DNA of 5,026 bases from Pseudomonadota bacterium. GTDB lineage: Bacteria > Pseudomonadota > Gammaproteobacteria > Burkholderiales > Burkholderiaceae_D. The stretch is taken from contig JAEYIG010000037.1 of the NCBI GenBank assembly GCA_023409175.1, positions 1-5,026 on the forward strand, given 5' to 3'. Positions 1 through 5,026 of this stretch are shown piece after piece. The position numbers and the translations under genes were made by a program. Below the pieces are notes generated by a model. The model saw nothing but the letters and a program-made list of their open reading frames with translations, did no database searches and was not told the DNA's origin. Within the stretch, counting starts at the first letter, position 1. Each line of letters opens with the position of its first letter.

Positions 1-2
1 AC

Positions 3-1211
3 CTTCCCGGCGATGAATTGCCGAAAAACTGTATCGTCGTCAACCCTAACCAGCCCGATTGCAGTTTCCCGAGCAAGAATCTGGCGGGTGTCGGCGTTAT
101 GTTTTACGTATTGCTGGCCTTGCGGGCTGAAATGCGCCGTCGCAAAGTGTTCGATGAAAAGACGCAGCCCCATCTGGACCAGTTGCTCGATCTGGTAGCG
201 CTTGGCACCTTTGCCGATGTCGTCAAGCTGGATTCCAATAACCGTATTCTGGTGGCTCAGGGATTGAGACGTATTCGTGCAGGAAACATGCAACCCGGCA
301 TGGCAGCGCTGTTTCAGGTATCGGGACGCGATTTCAGGAAAGCTTCCCCTTTCGACCTCGGTTTTACGCTGGGGCCAAGACTGAACGCGGCTGGACGCCT
401 TTCCGACATGTCGCTCGGGATCGAATGCCTCATTACGGACGACCGTTCGAAAGCCCTTGAAATGGCGGAAGAACTGAACCGCATCAACGTCGAACGGCGT
501 GAAATCGAGGCGGACATGCGCATAGAAGCCCGGGAACAGATTTCAAGAATCCATCCTCAGGACCGTGCGACCATCAGCATCCTGTCGGAAGACTGGCATC
601 AGGGCATCATCGGTATCCTGGCGTCCCGTATCAAGGAAAAATATTTCAGGCCAGCCATGGCATTTGCCCGTGACAAGGACGGGAAAATCCGCGGTTCCGG
701 CCGCTCCATCCCGGAATTTCACCTGCGCGACGCACTGGATCTGATCGCGAAACGCCATCCAGGCCTGATCGTCCAGTTCGGCGGTCACGCCATGGCAGCC
801 GGCCTGACATTGCAGCCCGACGGGTTTGACGTTTTTTCGGAAGCTTTCGAGACACTGGCGAAGGAATGGCTGACCCAGACCCAGCTTGAAAGGATTATCG
901 AAACCGACGGCTCACTGGATGACGACTGTTTCACCCTCGACTTCATTGGCCTTCTGGATACGCAGGTCTGGGGACACGGGTTTCCTCCTCCCCTCTTCTG
1001 CGACGAATTCACCATCACCAACCAGCGCGTCCTGAAAGAAAAGCACCTGCGGCTGCAACTGGAAAGGAATGGCCACCATTACACCGCCATCCAGTTCGGC
1101 AACAACACCCTGCTTCCCCGTCGCGCACGGCTGGCTTACCGGCTCGATGCGAATGAGTTCAACGGCAGGACAAGCGTCCAGCTGATCGTGGAGCACTCGG
1201 AAGAGGCGTAA
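3..1211 (+). CDS. recJ: Single-stranded-DNA-specific exonuclease RecJ, C-terminal part (5' end outside window)
   Basis: RecJ degrades single-stranded DNA 5' to 3' in recombinational and mismatch repair in the cytoplasm. About 402 codons are present, against roughly 570 for full-length RecJ, so the DHH motifs I-III lie off the left edge. The frame is open to the edge and reads LPGDELP before the TTG at 18; that TTG is an internal Leu codon, not a start. Visible landmarks are FPSKNLAGVGV, the VALGTFADVV segment (GTFAD at 204-218, with the motif IV Asp), GPRLNAAGR (372-398), EDWHQGIIGI (588-617), GSGRSIPEFHLRDAL, and the DHHA1 signature GGHAMAAG (780-803). An OB-fold-like C-terminal region follows (VWGHGFPPPLF ... 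KHLRLQL ... YTAIQFG). The TAA stop is at 1209-1211. No frameshift or missing motif is seen in the part present. Identity is firm; the upstream neighbour is unknown. Confidence 0.96.
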   Translation, partial: LPGDELPKNCIVVNPNQPDCSFPSKNLAGVGVMFYVLLALRAEMRRRKVFDEKTQPHLDQLLDLVALGTFADVVKLDSNNRILVAQGLRRIRAGNMQPGMAALFQVSGRDFRKASPFDLGFTLGPRLNAAGRLSDMSLGIECLITDDRSKALEMAEELNRINVERREIEADMRIEAREQISRIHPQDRATISILSEDWHQGIIGILASRIKEKYFRPAMAFARDKDGKIRGSGRSIPEFHLRDALDLIAKRHPGLIVQFGGHAMAAGLTLQPDGFDVFSEAFETLAKEWLTQTQLERIIETDGSLDDDCFTLDFIGLLDTQVWGHGFPPPLFCDEFTITNQRVLKEKHLRLQLERNGHHYTAIQFGNNTLLPRRARLAYRLDANEFNGRTSVQLIVEHSEEA

Positions 1212-1275
1212 AAAACATTCTTACAGGCCGGACTTGCCGTAACAGGCAAGACTGAAACGATATGTTTTATGGAAT

Positions 1276-1300
1276 ACTGTTTGGACTGTTTTGACCGTTT
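1276..1300. repeat. Three short direct repeats in 9-nt phase (ACTGTTT, ACTGTTT, ACCGTTT)
   Basis: ACTGTTT at 1276-1282, ACTGTTT at 1285-1291 and ACCGTTT at 1294-1300 recur with exactly 9-nt spacing in the non-coding gap after recJ. A further isolated ACTGTTT occurs near 1363. This may be decayed tandem duplication, a protein-binding cluster or chance. No function is assigned. Confidence 0.4.
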
Positions 1301-1387
1301 AACGCAAGACATGATTTCATATCCGCATGTTTCGTGCTTCAAGGACAAAAAGAGCGTTTCAACTGTTTATGCCCGAAAAAGATTTTT

Positions 1388-1425
1388 CAAAACAAAAACG
1401 GCTGGAAAGGATGTTTTTTCCAGCC
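1388..1425 (-). terminator. Rho-independent terminator of proC
   Basis: GGCTGGAAA (1400-1408) and TTTCCAGCC (1417-1425) form a perfect 9-bp stem with an 8-nt loop. Read on the minus strand, the stem is followed at once by GTTTTTGTTTTG (1399-1388), a good U-tract. It lies 23 bp beyond the proC stop codon, so it fits proC. On the plus strand no T-tract follows the stem, so it is a poor terminator for recJ. Confidence 0.85.
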
Positions 1426-1447
1426 ATCATCAATAACAATTCCCATA

Positions 1448-2236
1448 TCAGTCCGGTTTCTTGAATGCGGCATCGACGGCGTTCATCATGGCAATGCGCA
1501 AGCCACCCTCTTCCAGCGCTTTCACGCCACGGATGGTCACGCCTCCCGGTGAACAGACATCGTCTTTAAGCTTGCCCGGATGCTGTTTTGTATCCAACAC
1601 CATTTTGCCGGAACCGATGACTGTCTGGCTCGCCAGCCTGTAGGCGATGTCACGGGGAAGGCCGTGATACACGGCGCCGTCGGCCAGCGCTTCGATGACC
1701 ATGAAGATCCATGCCGGCCCGCAGCCCGACAGGGTACCGCCAATGCCCATCAGGTCGCTGGACAGTTCTTCGACCTCACCGAGGCTCTTGAAGAGCTTGC
1801 GCGTAAAGATCAGTTCTTTTGGCGTCAGGTCGTTGGTCGCCTCGATGATCGTCATGCCAGCCCCTACCATGGCAGGCGTATTCGGCATGATGGCACAGAT
1901 GTGGGTCGAGGAATCGACCAGCCGGCGCAAACGGCTGTACTGCCAGCCCGCGGCAATCGACAGGAGGGTCTTGCCTTTCAGTGCGTCGCGGTTTTCGGAA
2001 AGCAACCCTTCGATGCCTTTCGGCTTGATGGCAATCAGGATGATTTCACTGTTTTCGATCACTTCCTTCACTGAACCGGCTTTCGCCATGCCACATTCCT
2101 TGTTCAGCTGGTCAAGCTTGAATGCGTTCAGGTCGTAGGCAATCGTGTCCTCGCCTTTCAGAAATCCCGATTTGACGGCGCCCAAAAGGATGGCCGATGC
2201 CATATTGCCCATGCCGATGAATCCCAGTTTCTTCAT
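1448..2236 (-). CDS. proC: Pyrroline-5-carboxylate reductase
   Basis: ProC reduces 1-pyrroline-5-carboxylate to L-proline with NAD(P)H, the last step of proline biosynthesis, in the cytoplasm. The protein has 262 residues, close to the family's usual 260-275. The N-terminal Rossmann domain opens with GFIGMGNMASA (GxGxxA at residues 8-13), and AIKPKGIEGLL (about 69-79), SIAAGW (93-98) and MPNTPAMVGAGMT (117-129) follow. The C-terminal dimerisation domain has LSGCGPAWIF (169-178) and the P5CR signature HPGKLKDDVCSPGGVTIRGV (219-238). Two deviations from common family wording, recalled from memory, are Ala115 where Arg often precedes xMPNTP, and Cys172 where SGSGPA is usual. The ATG is set by a strong AAGGAGG upstream. 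It is a single-gene unit with its own terminator; the yggS-type gene often beside proC is not adjacent. No obvious -35/-10 pair was found upstream. Confidence 0.97.
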   Translation of the reverse strand: MKKLGFIGMGNMASAILLGAVKSGFLKGEDTIAYDLNAFKLDQLNKECGMAKAGSVKEVIENSEIILIAIKPKGIEGLLSENRDALKGKTLLSIAAGWQYSRLRRLVDSSTHICAIMPNTPAMVGAGMTIIEATNDLTPKELIFTRKLFKSLGEVEELSSDLMGIGGTLSGCGPAWIFMVIEALADGAVYHGLPRDIAYRLASQTVIGSGKMVLDTKQHPGKLKDDVCSPGGVTIRGVKALEEGGLRIAMMNAVDAAFKKPD

Positions 2237-2240
2237 AACG

Positions 2241-2247
2241 CCTCCTT
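2241..2247 (-). promoter_or_regulatory. Shine-Dalgarno of proC
   Basis: On the minus strand AAGGAGG lies 4 nt before the ATG at 2236-2234. It is a near-ideal anti-16S match and fixes the proC start. Its strength contrasts with the weak site before nadB. Confidence 0.88.
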
Positions 2248-2393
2248 CAAATCAGTTTGCGGTTGTCGCGGCAGGTGCACGACACGAAATCGAACCCGTT
2301 TCAGCTAATTCCATTTTTTCCGTGACCGGACGGGAACTTCAATCAGTCAATCAGCCTATCGTCAACAGCATGCCTTGCGGACAGGTTCAAGGA

Positions 2394-2423
2394 TTGACAA
2401 TTTTCTTCCATTTTACGTTTACT
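2394..2423 (+). promoter_or_regulatory. Candidate sigma-70-type promoter for the small membrane-protein gene
   Basis: A perfect TTGACA -35 box (2394-2399) is followed after 18 bp by TTTACT (2418-2423), a 4/6 match to TATAAT. Transcription would start near 2430 and give a leader of about 90 nt before the ATG at 2520. It lies in the divergent gap between proC and the small gene. The weak -10 makes this moderate evidence only. Confidence 0.42.
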
Positions 2424-2430
2424 GTTTTCA

Positions 2431-2459
2431 GACCGGAACCGGTTTCGCCAGTTTCGGTC
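2431..2459 (+). other. Hairpin at the predicted 5' end of the leader transcript
   Basis: GACCGGAAC (2431-2439) can pair with GTTTCGGTC (2451-2459), 9 bp including one G-U, around an 11-nt loop. It falls right at the transcription start expected from the candidate promoter, so the RNA would begin with a hairpin, which can protect against 5'-dependent decay. A T8 run (2490-2497) follows 30 nt later, too far to make a classical terminator. It is not a riboswitch class I recognise. Confidence 0.4.
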
Positions 2460-2508
2460 GAATTTCCCATAGAACACTGGTTTTTCGTCTTTTTTTTACA
2501 ATCTTCCC

Positions 2509-2513
2509 GGGAG
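2509..2513 (+). promoter_or_regulatory. Shine-Dalgarno that decides the start of the small membrane-protein gene
   Basis: GGGAG sits directly against an ATG at 2514 (zero spacing) but 6 nt before the in-frame ATG at 2520. Spacing therefore favours the second ATG, giving a protein that begins MLYTIA, the opening typical of the family. Confidence 0.65.
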
Positions 2514-2519
2514 ATGAAG

Positions 2520-2669
2520 ATGCTTTACACGATTGCGATTATTTTGTTCATTCTGTGGCTGCTCGGTCTGGTCACGACGCATGTGATGGGCGGGTTCGTT
2601 CACCTTTTGCTGATTGCGGCGGTCGTCGTCCTGCTGTTCGGGATACTTTCCGGAAGGCGTTCTTCGTGA
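2520..2669 (+). CDS. Small two-helix membrane protein, lmo0937/DUF5670 type
   Basis: The protein has 49 residues and begins MLYTIAIILFILWLLGLVTT. Two hydrophobic segments (about residues 2-19 and 27-43) are joined by a short turn with HVMGGFVH, and the tail is polar and basic (SGRRSS). The wording MLYTI..iLfiLWLLGLvT...GGFvHlLLiaAvvv matches my recollection of the lmo0937-family/DUF5670 membrane proteins, which are about 45-55 residues, widespread and of unknown function. It should be an inner-membrane helical hairpin. A frame in phase extends upstream to 2145, but that part is not hydrophobic, runs antisense into proC and lacks a ribosome site. The start at 2520 is preferred to 2514 because of the GGGAG spacing. 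The gene diverges from proC and lies 149 bp before nadB; a candidate terminator follows, so it is probably monocistronic. No function can be inferred from its neighbours. Confidence 0.85.
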   Translation: MLYTIAIILFILWLLGLVTTHVMGGFVHLLLIAAVVVLLFGILSGRRSS

Positions 2670-2681
2670 CCGATGGTCAAT

Positions 2682-2713
2682 GGTTCAGGACGGATTATCC
2701 CCTTGAACCTTTT
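2682..2713 (+). terminator. Candidate intrinsic terminator after the small membrane-protein gene
   Basis: GGTTCA (2682-2687) pairs with TGAACC (2704-2709), continued inward by G-U and G-C pairs and an inner GGA/TCC stem (2692-2694 with 2698-2700) across a small internal loop. TTTT (2710-2713) follows directly. It begins 12 nt after the stop codon. The T-tract is short and the stem imperfect, so efficiency is uncertain. Confidence 0.48.
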
Positions 2714-2716
2714 GCC

Positions 2717-2736
2717 AACGGCCAATATTGGCGGTT
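2717..2736. promoter_or_regulatory. Near-perfect dyad upstream of nadB, possible operator
   Basis: The core GCCAATATTGGC (2721-2732) is a perfect 12-bp palindrome. The symmetry continues as AAC/GTT at 2717-2719 and 2734-2736 with one mismatched position pair (G2720/G2733), so 9 of 10 pairs across 20 bp match. It ends 15 bp before the candidate nadB -35 box, centred near -60, a common location for a dimeric regulator. I do not recognise it as a known NadR, NiaR, NrtR or NadQ site. Confidence 0.45.
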
Positions 2737-2751
2737 TCAGTCCCAAAACAC

Positions 2752-2780
2752 ATGACGAATCGTTTTCAATGGAATATAGT
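2752..2780 (+). promoter_or_regulatory. Candidate sigma-70-type promoter of nadB
   Basis: ATGACG (2752-2757, 4/6 to TTGACA), a 17-bp spacer and TATAGT (2775-2780, 5/6 to TATAAT) form a good promoter. The start would lie near 2787, giving a leader of about 32 nt before the nadB ATG. Confidence 0.55.
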
Positions 2781-2818
2781 GTGACGTTATCCGAACAATT
2801 CCATCCAGTGAAAAAGCC

Positions 2819-4435
2819 ATGAATTTTGATGTTGTCATTGTCGGTAGTGGACTGGCAGGCCTTTCTGTTGCCTTGCGGTTGCCCGAAACGTTTAAAATCG
2901 CGCTGATCTGCAAGCGAACCTTATGGGAAAGCGCCAGCAATTTCGCTCAGGGTGGCATTGCCGCCGTACTTGACCCGGTACTGGACAGTATCGAGGAACA
3001 CGTGGCCGATACCATGACCGCCGGTGCAGGCCTGTGCGACGAGGAAGCGACCCGGTTTATCGTCGGGCATGGCGGTGAGGCCGTTGACTGGCTGATCGGT
3101 CAGGGCGTCCCCTTTTCGAAGGATGATTCGACCCAGACGGGCTATCACCTCACCCGGGAAGGCGGCCACAGCCAGCGCCGCATCATCCATGCAGCGGACG
3201 CGACCGGCCATGTCGTCCAGCAGACACTGGAAAAGATCATCCGCAGCCGGCCGAACATCCACCTGTTCGAAAACCATTTTGCCGTCGACCTGATCACGTC
3301 CGACAAGCTGTATGAAGACAAGCAGCCTCTTGAATGTTACGGCCTTTATGTCCTGAATGAAGACGAAGGCGTCGTGCATACGTTTGCCGCCCGTCATACC
3401 GTACTGGCAACCGGGGGCGCGGGCAAGGTTTACCTTTACACGACCAATCCGGACACGTCGACCGGTGACGGGGTGGCCATGGCCTGGCGTGCCGGTGCCC
3501 GGGTGTCGAATATGGAATTCGTCCAGTTCCACCCTACCTGCCTTTACCATCCTTATGCAAAGTCATTCCTGATTTCCGAATCCGTCCGGGGTGAAGGCGG
3601 TTTGCTGAAGCTGCCACCCGATTCAGGCATGGAGGGTGGCCAGCGTTTCATGCCGGAACACGATCCACGTGCCGAACTGGCGCCGCGTGACATCGTTGCC
3701 CGATCCATCGACTTCGAGATGAAAAAACGCGGGCTGGATTATGTCCATCTGGACATCAGCCATCAGGACCCGGAATTCCTGAAGTCGCATTTCCCGACCA
3801 TTTATGCCCGATGCCTCGAACTCGGCATTGATATCACGAAAGAACCGATTCCTGTCGTCCCGGCCACGCACTTTACCTGTGGCGGCGTCGTTACCGATAC
3901 CAAAGGCCGCACCGACATCAAAAACCTGTATGCAGTCGGAGAAACGGCCTGTACCGGATTGCATGGCGCCAACCGGCTCGCCAGCAATTCATTGCTGGAA
4001 TGCCTGGTCATCGGGAAAACGGCAGCCGAACATATCGCCAGCCTGCCTGAAGAGCCTTTCCATATCCTGCCGGCATGGGATGAAAGCCGCGTGTCGAATG
4101 CCAACGAGGAAGTCGTCATTTCCCACAACTGGGATGAATTGCGGCGCTTCATGTGGAACTATGTCGGTATCGTCCGGACGACGAAACGTCTTGAACGGGC
4201 GCAACGGCGAATCCAGTTGCTGAAAGAAGAAATCGACGAATATTACGCGAACTTCATCATCAGCAATAACCTCCTGGAGTTGCGCAACCTGGTCGACGTG
4301 GCGTCCATGATCGTGGAAAGCGCGCTGCTCCGAAAGGAAAGCCGCGGGCTTCACTACAATTCGGATTTCCCTGCGACTTTCCCGAAAGCGATGCCCACTG
4401 TCCTGACGCCAAACAAGAAACGCGTCCGCTCCTGA
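2819..4435 (+). CDS. nadB: L-aspartate oxidase
   Basis: NadB is the FAD enzyme that oxidises L-aspartate to iminoaspartate, which NadA then converts to quinolinate, in de novo NAD synthesis in the cytoplasm. The 538 residues match the usual length (about 540 in E. coli). The N-terminal dinucleotide fold has DVVIVGSGLAGLSVALR (GxGxxG at 9-14), then NFAQGGIAAV (41-50), HLTREGGHSQRRIIHAADATG (110-130), ATGGAGKVY (197-205), FVQFHPTCLYHP (234-245) and APRDIVARSID (288-298). VPATHFTCGGV (347-357) and TGLHGANRLASNSLLECLV (379-397) follow. H244, R290, H351 and R386 fall where the E. coli enzyme has its substrate-binding and catalytic residues (recalled numbering), so it should be active and is not a succinate dehydrogenase flavoprotein. 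The C-terminal helical domain (about 437-515) is intact. An in-frame stop at 2777 and no alternative ATG support this start, although the Shine-Dalgarno is weak (GTGAAAAAG). nadA and nadC are not directly adjacent. Confidence 0.97.
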   Translation: MNFDVVIVGSGLAGLSVALRLPETFKIALICKRTLWESASNFAQGGIAAVLDPVLDSIEEHVADTMTAGAGLCDEEATRFIVGHGGEAVDWLIGQGVPFSKDDSTQTGYHLTREGGHSQRRIIHAADATGHVVQQTLEKIIRSRPNIHLFENHFAVDLITSDKLYEDKQPLECYGLYVLNEDEGVVHTFAARHTVLATGGAGKVYLYTTNPDTSTGDGVAMAWRAGARVSNMEFVQFHPTCLYHPYAKSFLISESVRGEGGLLKLPPDSGMEGGQRFMPEHDPRAELAPRDIVARSIDFEMKKRGLDYVHLDISHQDPEFLKSHFPTIYARCLELGIDITKEPIPVVPATHFTCGGVVTDTKGRTDIKNLYAVGETACTGLHGANRLASNSLLECLVIGKTAAEHIASLPEEPFHILPAWDESRVSNANEEVVISHNWDELRRFMWNYVGIVRTTKRLERAQRRIQLLKEEIDEYYANFIISNNLLELRNLVDVASMIVESALLRKESRGLHYNSDFPATFPKAMPTVLTPNKKRVRS

Positions 4436-4451
4436 TCCGCTTCGAGCGGAT
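4435..4451. terminator. Hairpin between convergent nadB and the ankyrin gene
   Basis: ATCCGCT (4435-4441) and AGCGGAT (4445-4451) form a perfect 7-bp stem around TCG (or a UUCG-like loop on a shorter stem). It starts at the last base of the nadB stop and ends 3 bp before the convergent ankyrin stop, filling nearly the whole 19-bp gap. The position suits a shared bidirectional terminator or 3'-end stabiliser, but neither side has a T-tract. Confidence 0.45.
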
Positions 4452-4454
4452 GGC

Positions 4455-5026
4455 TCAGAACGGGAACTGCGGCATTACGTTCCTGCGTTTAGCCAGTTCG
4501 GCTTCCCTGTCGATCAGGAAACGCAGGCCTTCGACGATTTTGGAATTCTTGTTTTCCTTCGCGAAATCGCTGGCCGTATAGCCACGCTGGTTCTTGATGG
4601 TCGGATCGGCACCGGCATCATAAATGAGTTTGACGGCATAAATATGGCCGCCTCGTGCCGCCATCATCATCGGTGTCGTGGCATTCGGTGAAACGGCATC
4701 GACCGAGGCATCCCTGTCCAGAAGCATTTTGACGATTTTCTCATTGCCGTTGGCCGCCGCATAATGAAGCGGTGTCCAGCCATCCTTGTTGACTTTGGCA
4801 CCGTGATCGAGCAGCGCCCTGACCGCTTTTTCGTTTCCGTTATATGCGGCGATCATGAGTGCATTGTCCCCATTGAACGCTTCAATGTCCGGGTCTGTCC
4901 TCTTGTCAGCGAGTAAAAGTCCCATCACATCCATTGAATTCTCCCGCATCGCCATGATCAGGGGGGTATCGCCCCGTTCCTGCTCCTGCGTATTGGGATT
5001 GAAACCTTCGGCCAGCATCTCTTTTA
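4455..5026 (-). CDS. Ankyrin-repeat protein, C-terminal part (5' end outside window)
   Basis: About 190 residues are visible. The frame stays open past the ATG at 5018-5016 to the window edge (KEM LAEGFNPN), which reads as the second helix and loop of an ankyrin repeat; with no ribosome site there, that ATG is probably internal. Counting from it, repeats run about 15-47 (GDTPLIMAMRENSMD), 49-78 (GDNALMIAAYNGNEKAVRALL), 79-110 (GWTPLHYAAANGNEKIVKMLL), 113-143 (TTPMMMAARGGHIYAVKLI) and a diverged capping repeat 145-170 (GYTASDFAKENKNSKIVEGL). A charged tail ending QFPF follows. The repeat at 49-78 is short, passing VNKDGWTPLH without the usual longer loop. Ankyrin repeats mediate protein-protein binding; no enzyme domain is visible. 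The layout resembles exported ankyrin proteins of Burkholderiales of about 220-240 residues (recollection), but the signal peptide, if any, lies outside. Partner and role are unknown. It is convergent with nadB. Confidence 0.9.
   Translation of the reverse strand, partial: KEMLAEGFNPNTQEQERGDTPLIMAMRENSMDVMGLLLADKRTDPDIEAFNGDNALMIAAYNGNEKAVRALLDHGAKVNKDGWTPLHYAAANGNEKIVKMLLDRDASVDAVSPNATTPMMMAARGGHIYAVKLIYDAGADPTIKNQRGYTASDFAKENKNSKIVEGLRFLIDREAELAKRRNVMPQFPF

Larger units (their letters stand above)
1212..1447. other. Intergenic gap between convergent recJ and proC
   Basis: This 236-bp AT-richer stretch separates the recJ and proC stops. I see no convincing gene in it: open frames crossing it lack family-like sequence and ribosome sites. 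It contains a weak 6-bp hairpin just after recJ (CTTGCC at 1233-1238 pairing with GGCAAG at 1245-1250) without a T-tract, a phased short repeat at 1276-1300, and the proC terminator near its right end. No strong intrinsic terminator serves recJ on the plus strand. Confidence 0.7.

Noticed and set aside
1233..1250. CTTGCC/GGCAAG hairpin as a recJ terminator
   Set aside because: The stem is only 6 bp and no T-tract follows on the plus strand.
1291..1319. Possible promoter TTGACC with an AT-rich -10 region after recJ
   Set aside because: The -10 candidate at 17-bp spacing (ATTTCA) is poor, and no plus-strand gene lies downstream before convergent proC.
1580..2138. Plus-strand open frames of 164 and 147 codons opposite proC
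   Set aside because: proC is complete with a strong Shine-Dalgarno and terminator. The opposite frames overlap each other and look like no protein family.
2339..2398. CAATCAG direct repeat and GTCAA/TTGAC with CCTTG/CAAGG inverted repeats upstream of the small gene
   Set aside because: The arms are 5-7 nt with uneven bulges, within what chance produces in this much sequence.
2145..2519. Upstream extension of the small membrane-protein frame to a 174-residue protein
   Set aside because: The extension runs antisense into proC, has no ribosome site and no family-like sequence. GGGAG at 2509-2513 and the MLYTIA opening point to a start at 2520.
2375..2755. 126-codon plus-strand frame overlapping the small membrane gene
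   Set aside because: It covers the promoter, leader and terminator region, has no ribosome site, and its translation is low-complexity antifamily sequence compared with the clear two-helix protein in the other frame.
2921..3550. 209-codon open frame antisense to nadB
   Set aside because: It lies wholly inside a gene with intact NadB motifs, has no ribosome site or recognisable domain, and is the sort of shadow frame that codon bias produces.
5016..5018. ATG as the true start of the ankyrin protein
   Set aside because: The frame continues upstream as KE before the Met, the sequence fits the middle of an ankyrin repeat, and no Shine-Dalgarno is properly spaced.

Overview
The window looks like ordinary chromosomal core DNA from a Gram-negative bacterium, most likely a betaproteobacterium of the Burkholderiales. 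The basis is my recollection of family resemblance: the RecJ and NadB wording, and an ankyrin protein of a type I associate with exported Burkholderiales proteins. No search was run. GC content is moderate, the genes are closely packed, and I see no mobile elements, tRNA or rRNA genes, CRISPR repeats or phage genes.

Layout from left to right. (1) Positions 3-1211, plus strand: the 3' part of recJ, the 5'-3' single-strand DNA exonuclease; its start lies outside the window. (2) Positions 1212-1447: a short non-coding gap between convergent genes. It holds a good intrinsic terminator for proC and a curious triple 9-nt-phased repeat. (3) Positions 1448-2236, minus strand: complete proC (pyrroline-5-carboxylate reductase, last step of proline synthesis) with a strong Shine-Dalgarno. 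(4) Positions 2237-2519: a divergent intergenic region. It carries a plausible sigma-70-type promoter facing right, and a hairpin at the predicted start of the transcript. (5) Positions 2520-2669, plus strand: a 49-residue two-helix membrane protein of the lmo0937/DUF5670 type, followed by a candidate terminator. (6) Positions 2670-2818: a promoter region for nadB, with a near-perfect 20-bp dyad just upstream of the -35 box. (7) Positions 2819-4435, plus strand: complete nadB (L-aspartate oxidase, first step of de novo NAD synthesis). (8) Positions 4455-5026, minus strand: the C-terminal part of an ankyrin-repeat protein, convergent with nadB and cut by the window edge.

The genes do not form one operon or pathway. 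Each appears to be its own transcription unit: recJ and proC converge, proC and the small membrane gene diverge, and nadB has its own promoter and converges on the ankyrin gene. I found no convincing undescribed system. The points most worth a second look are the dyad upstream of nadB, the structured leader of the small membrane-protein gene, and the isolated position of nadB without nadA or nadC directly beside it.
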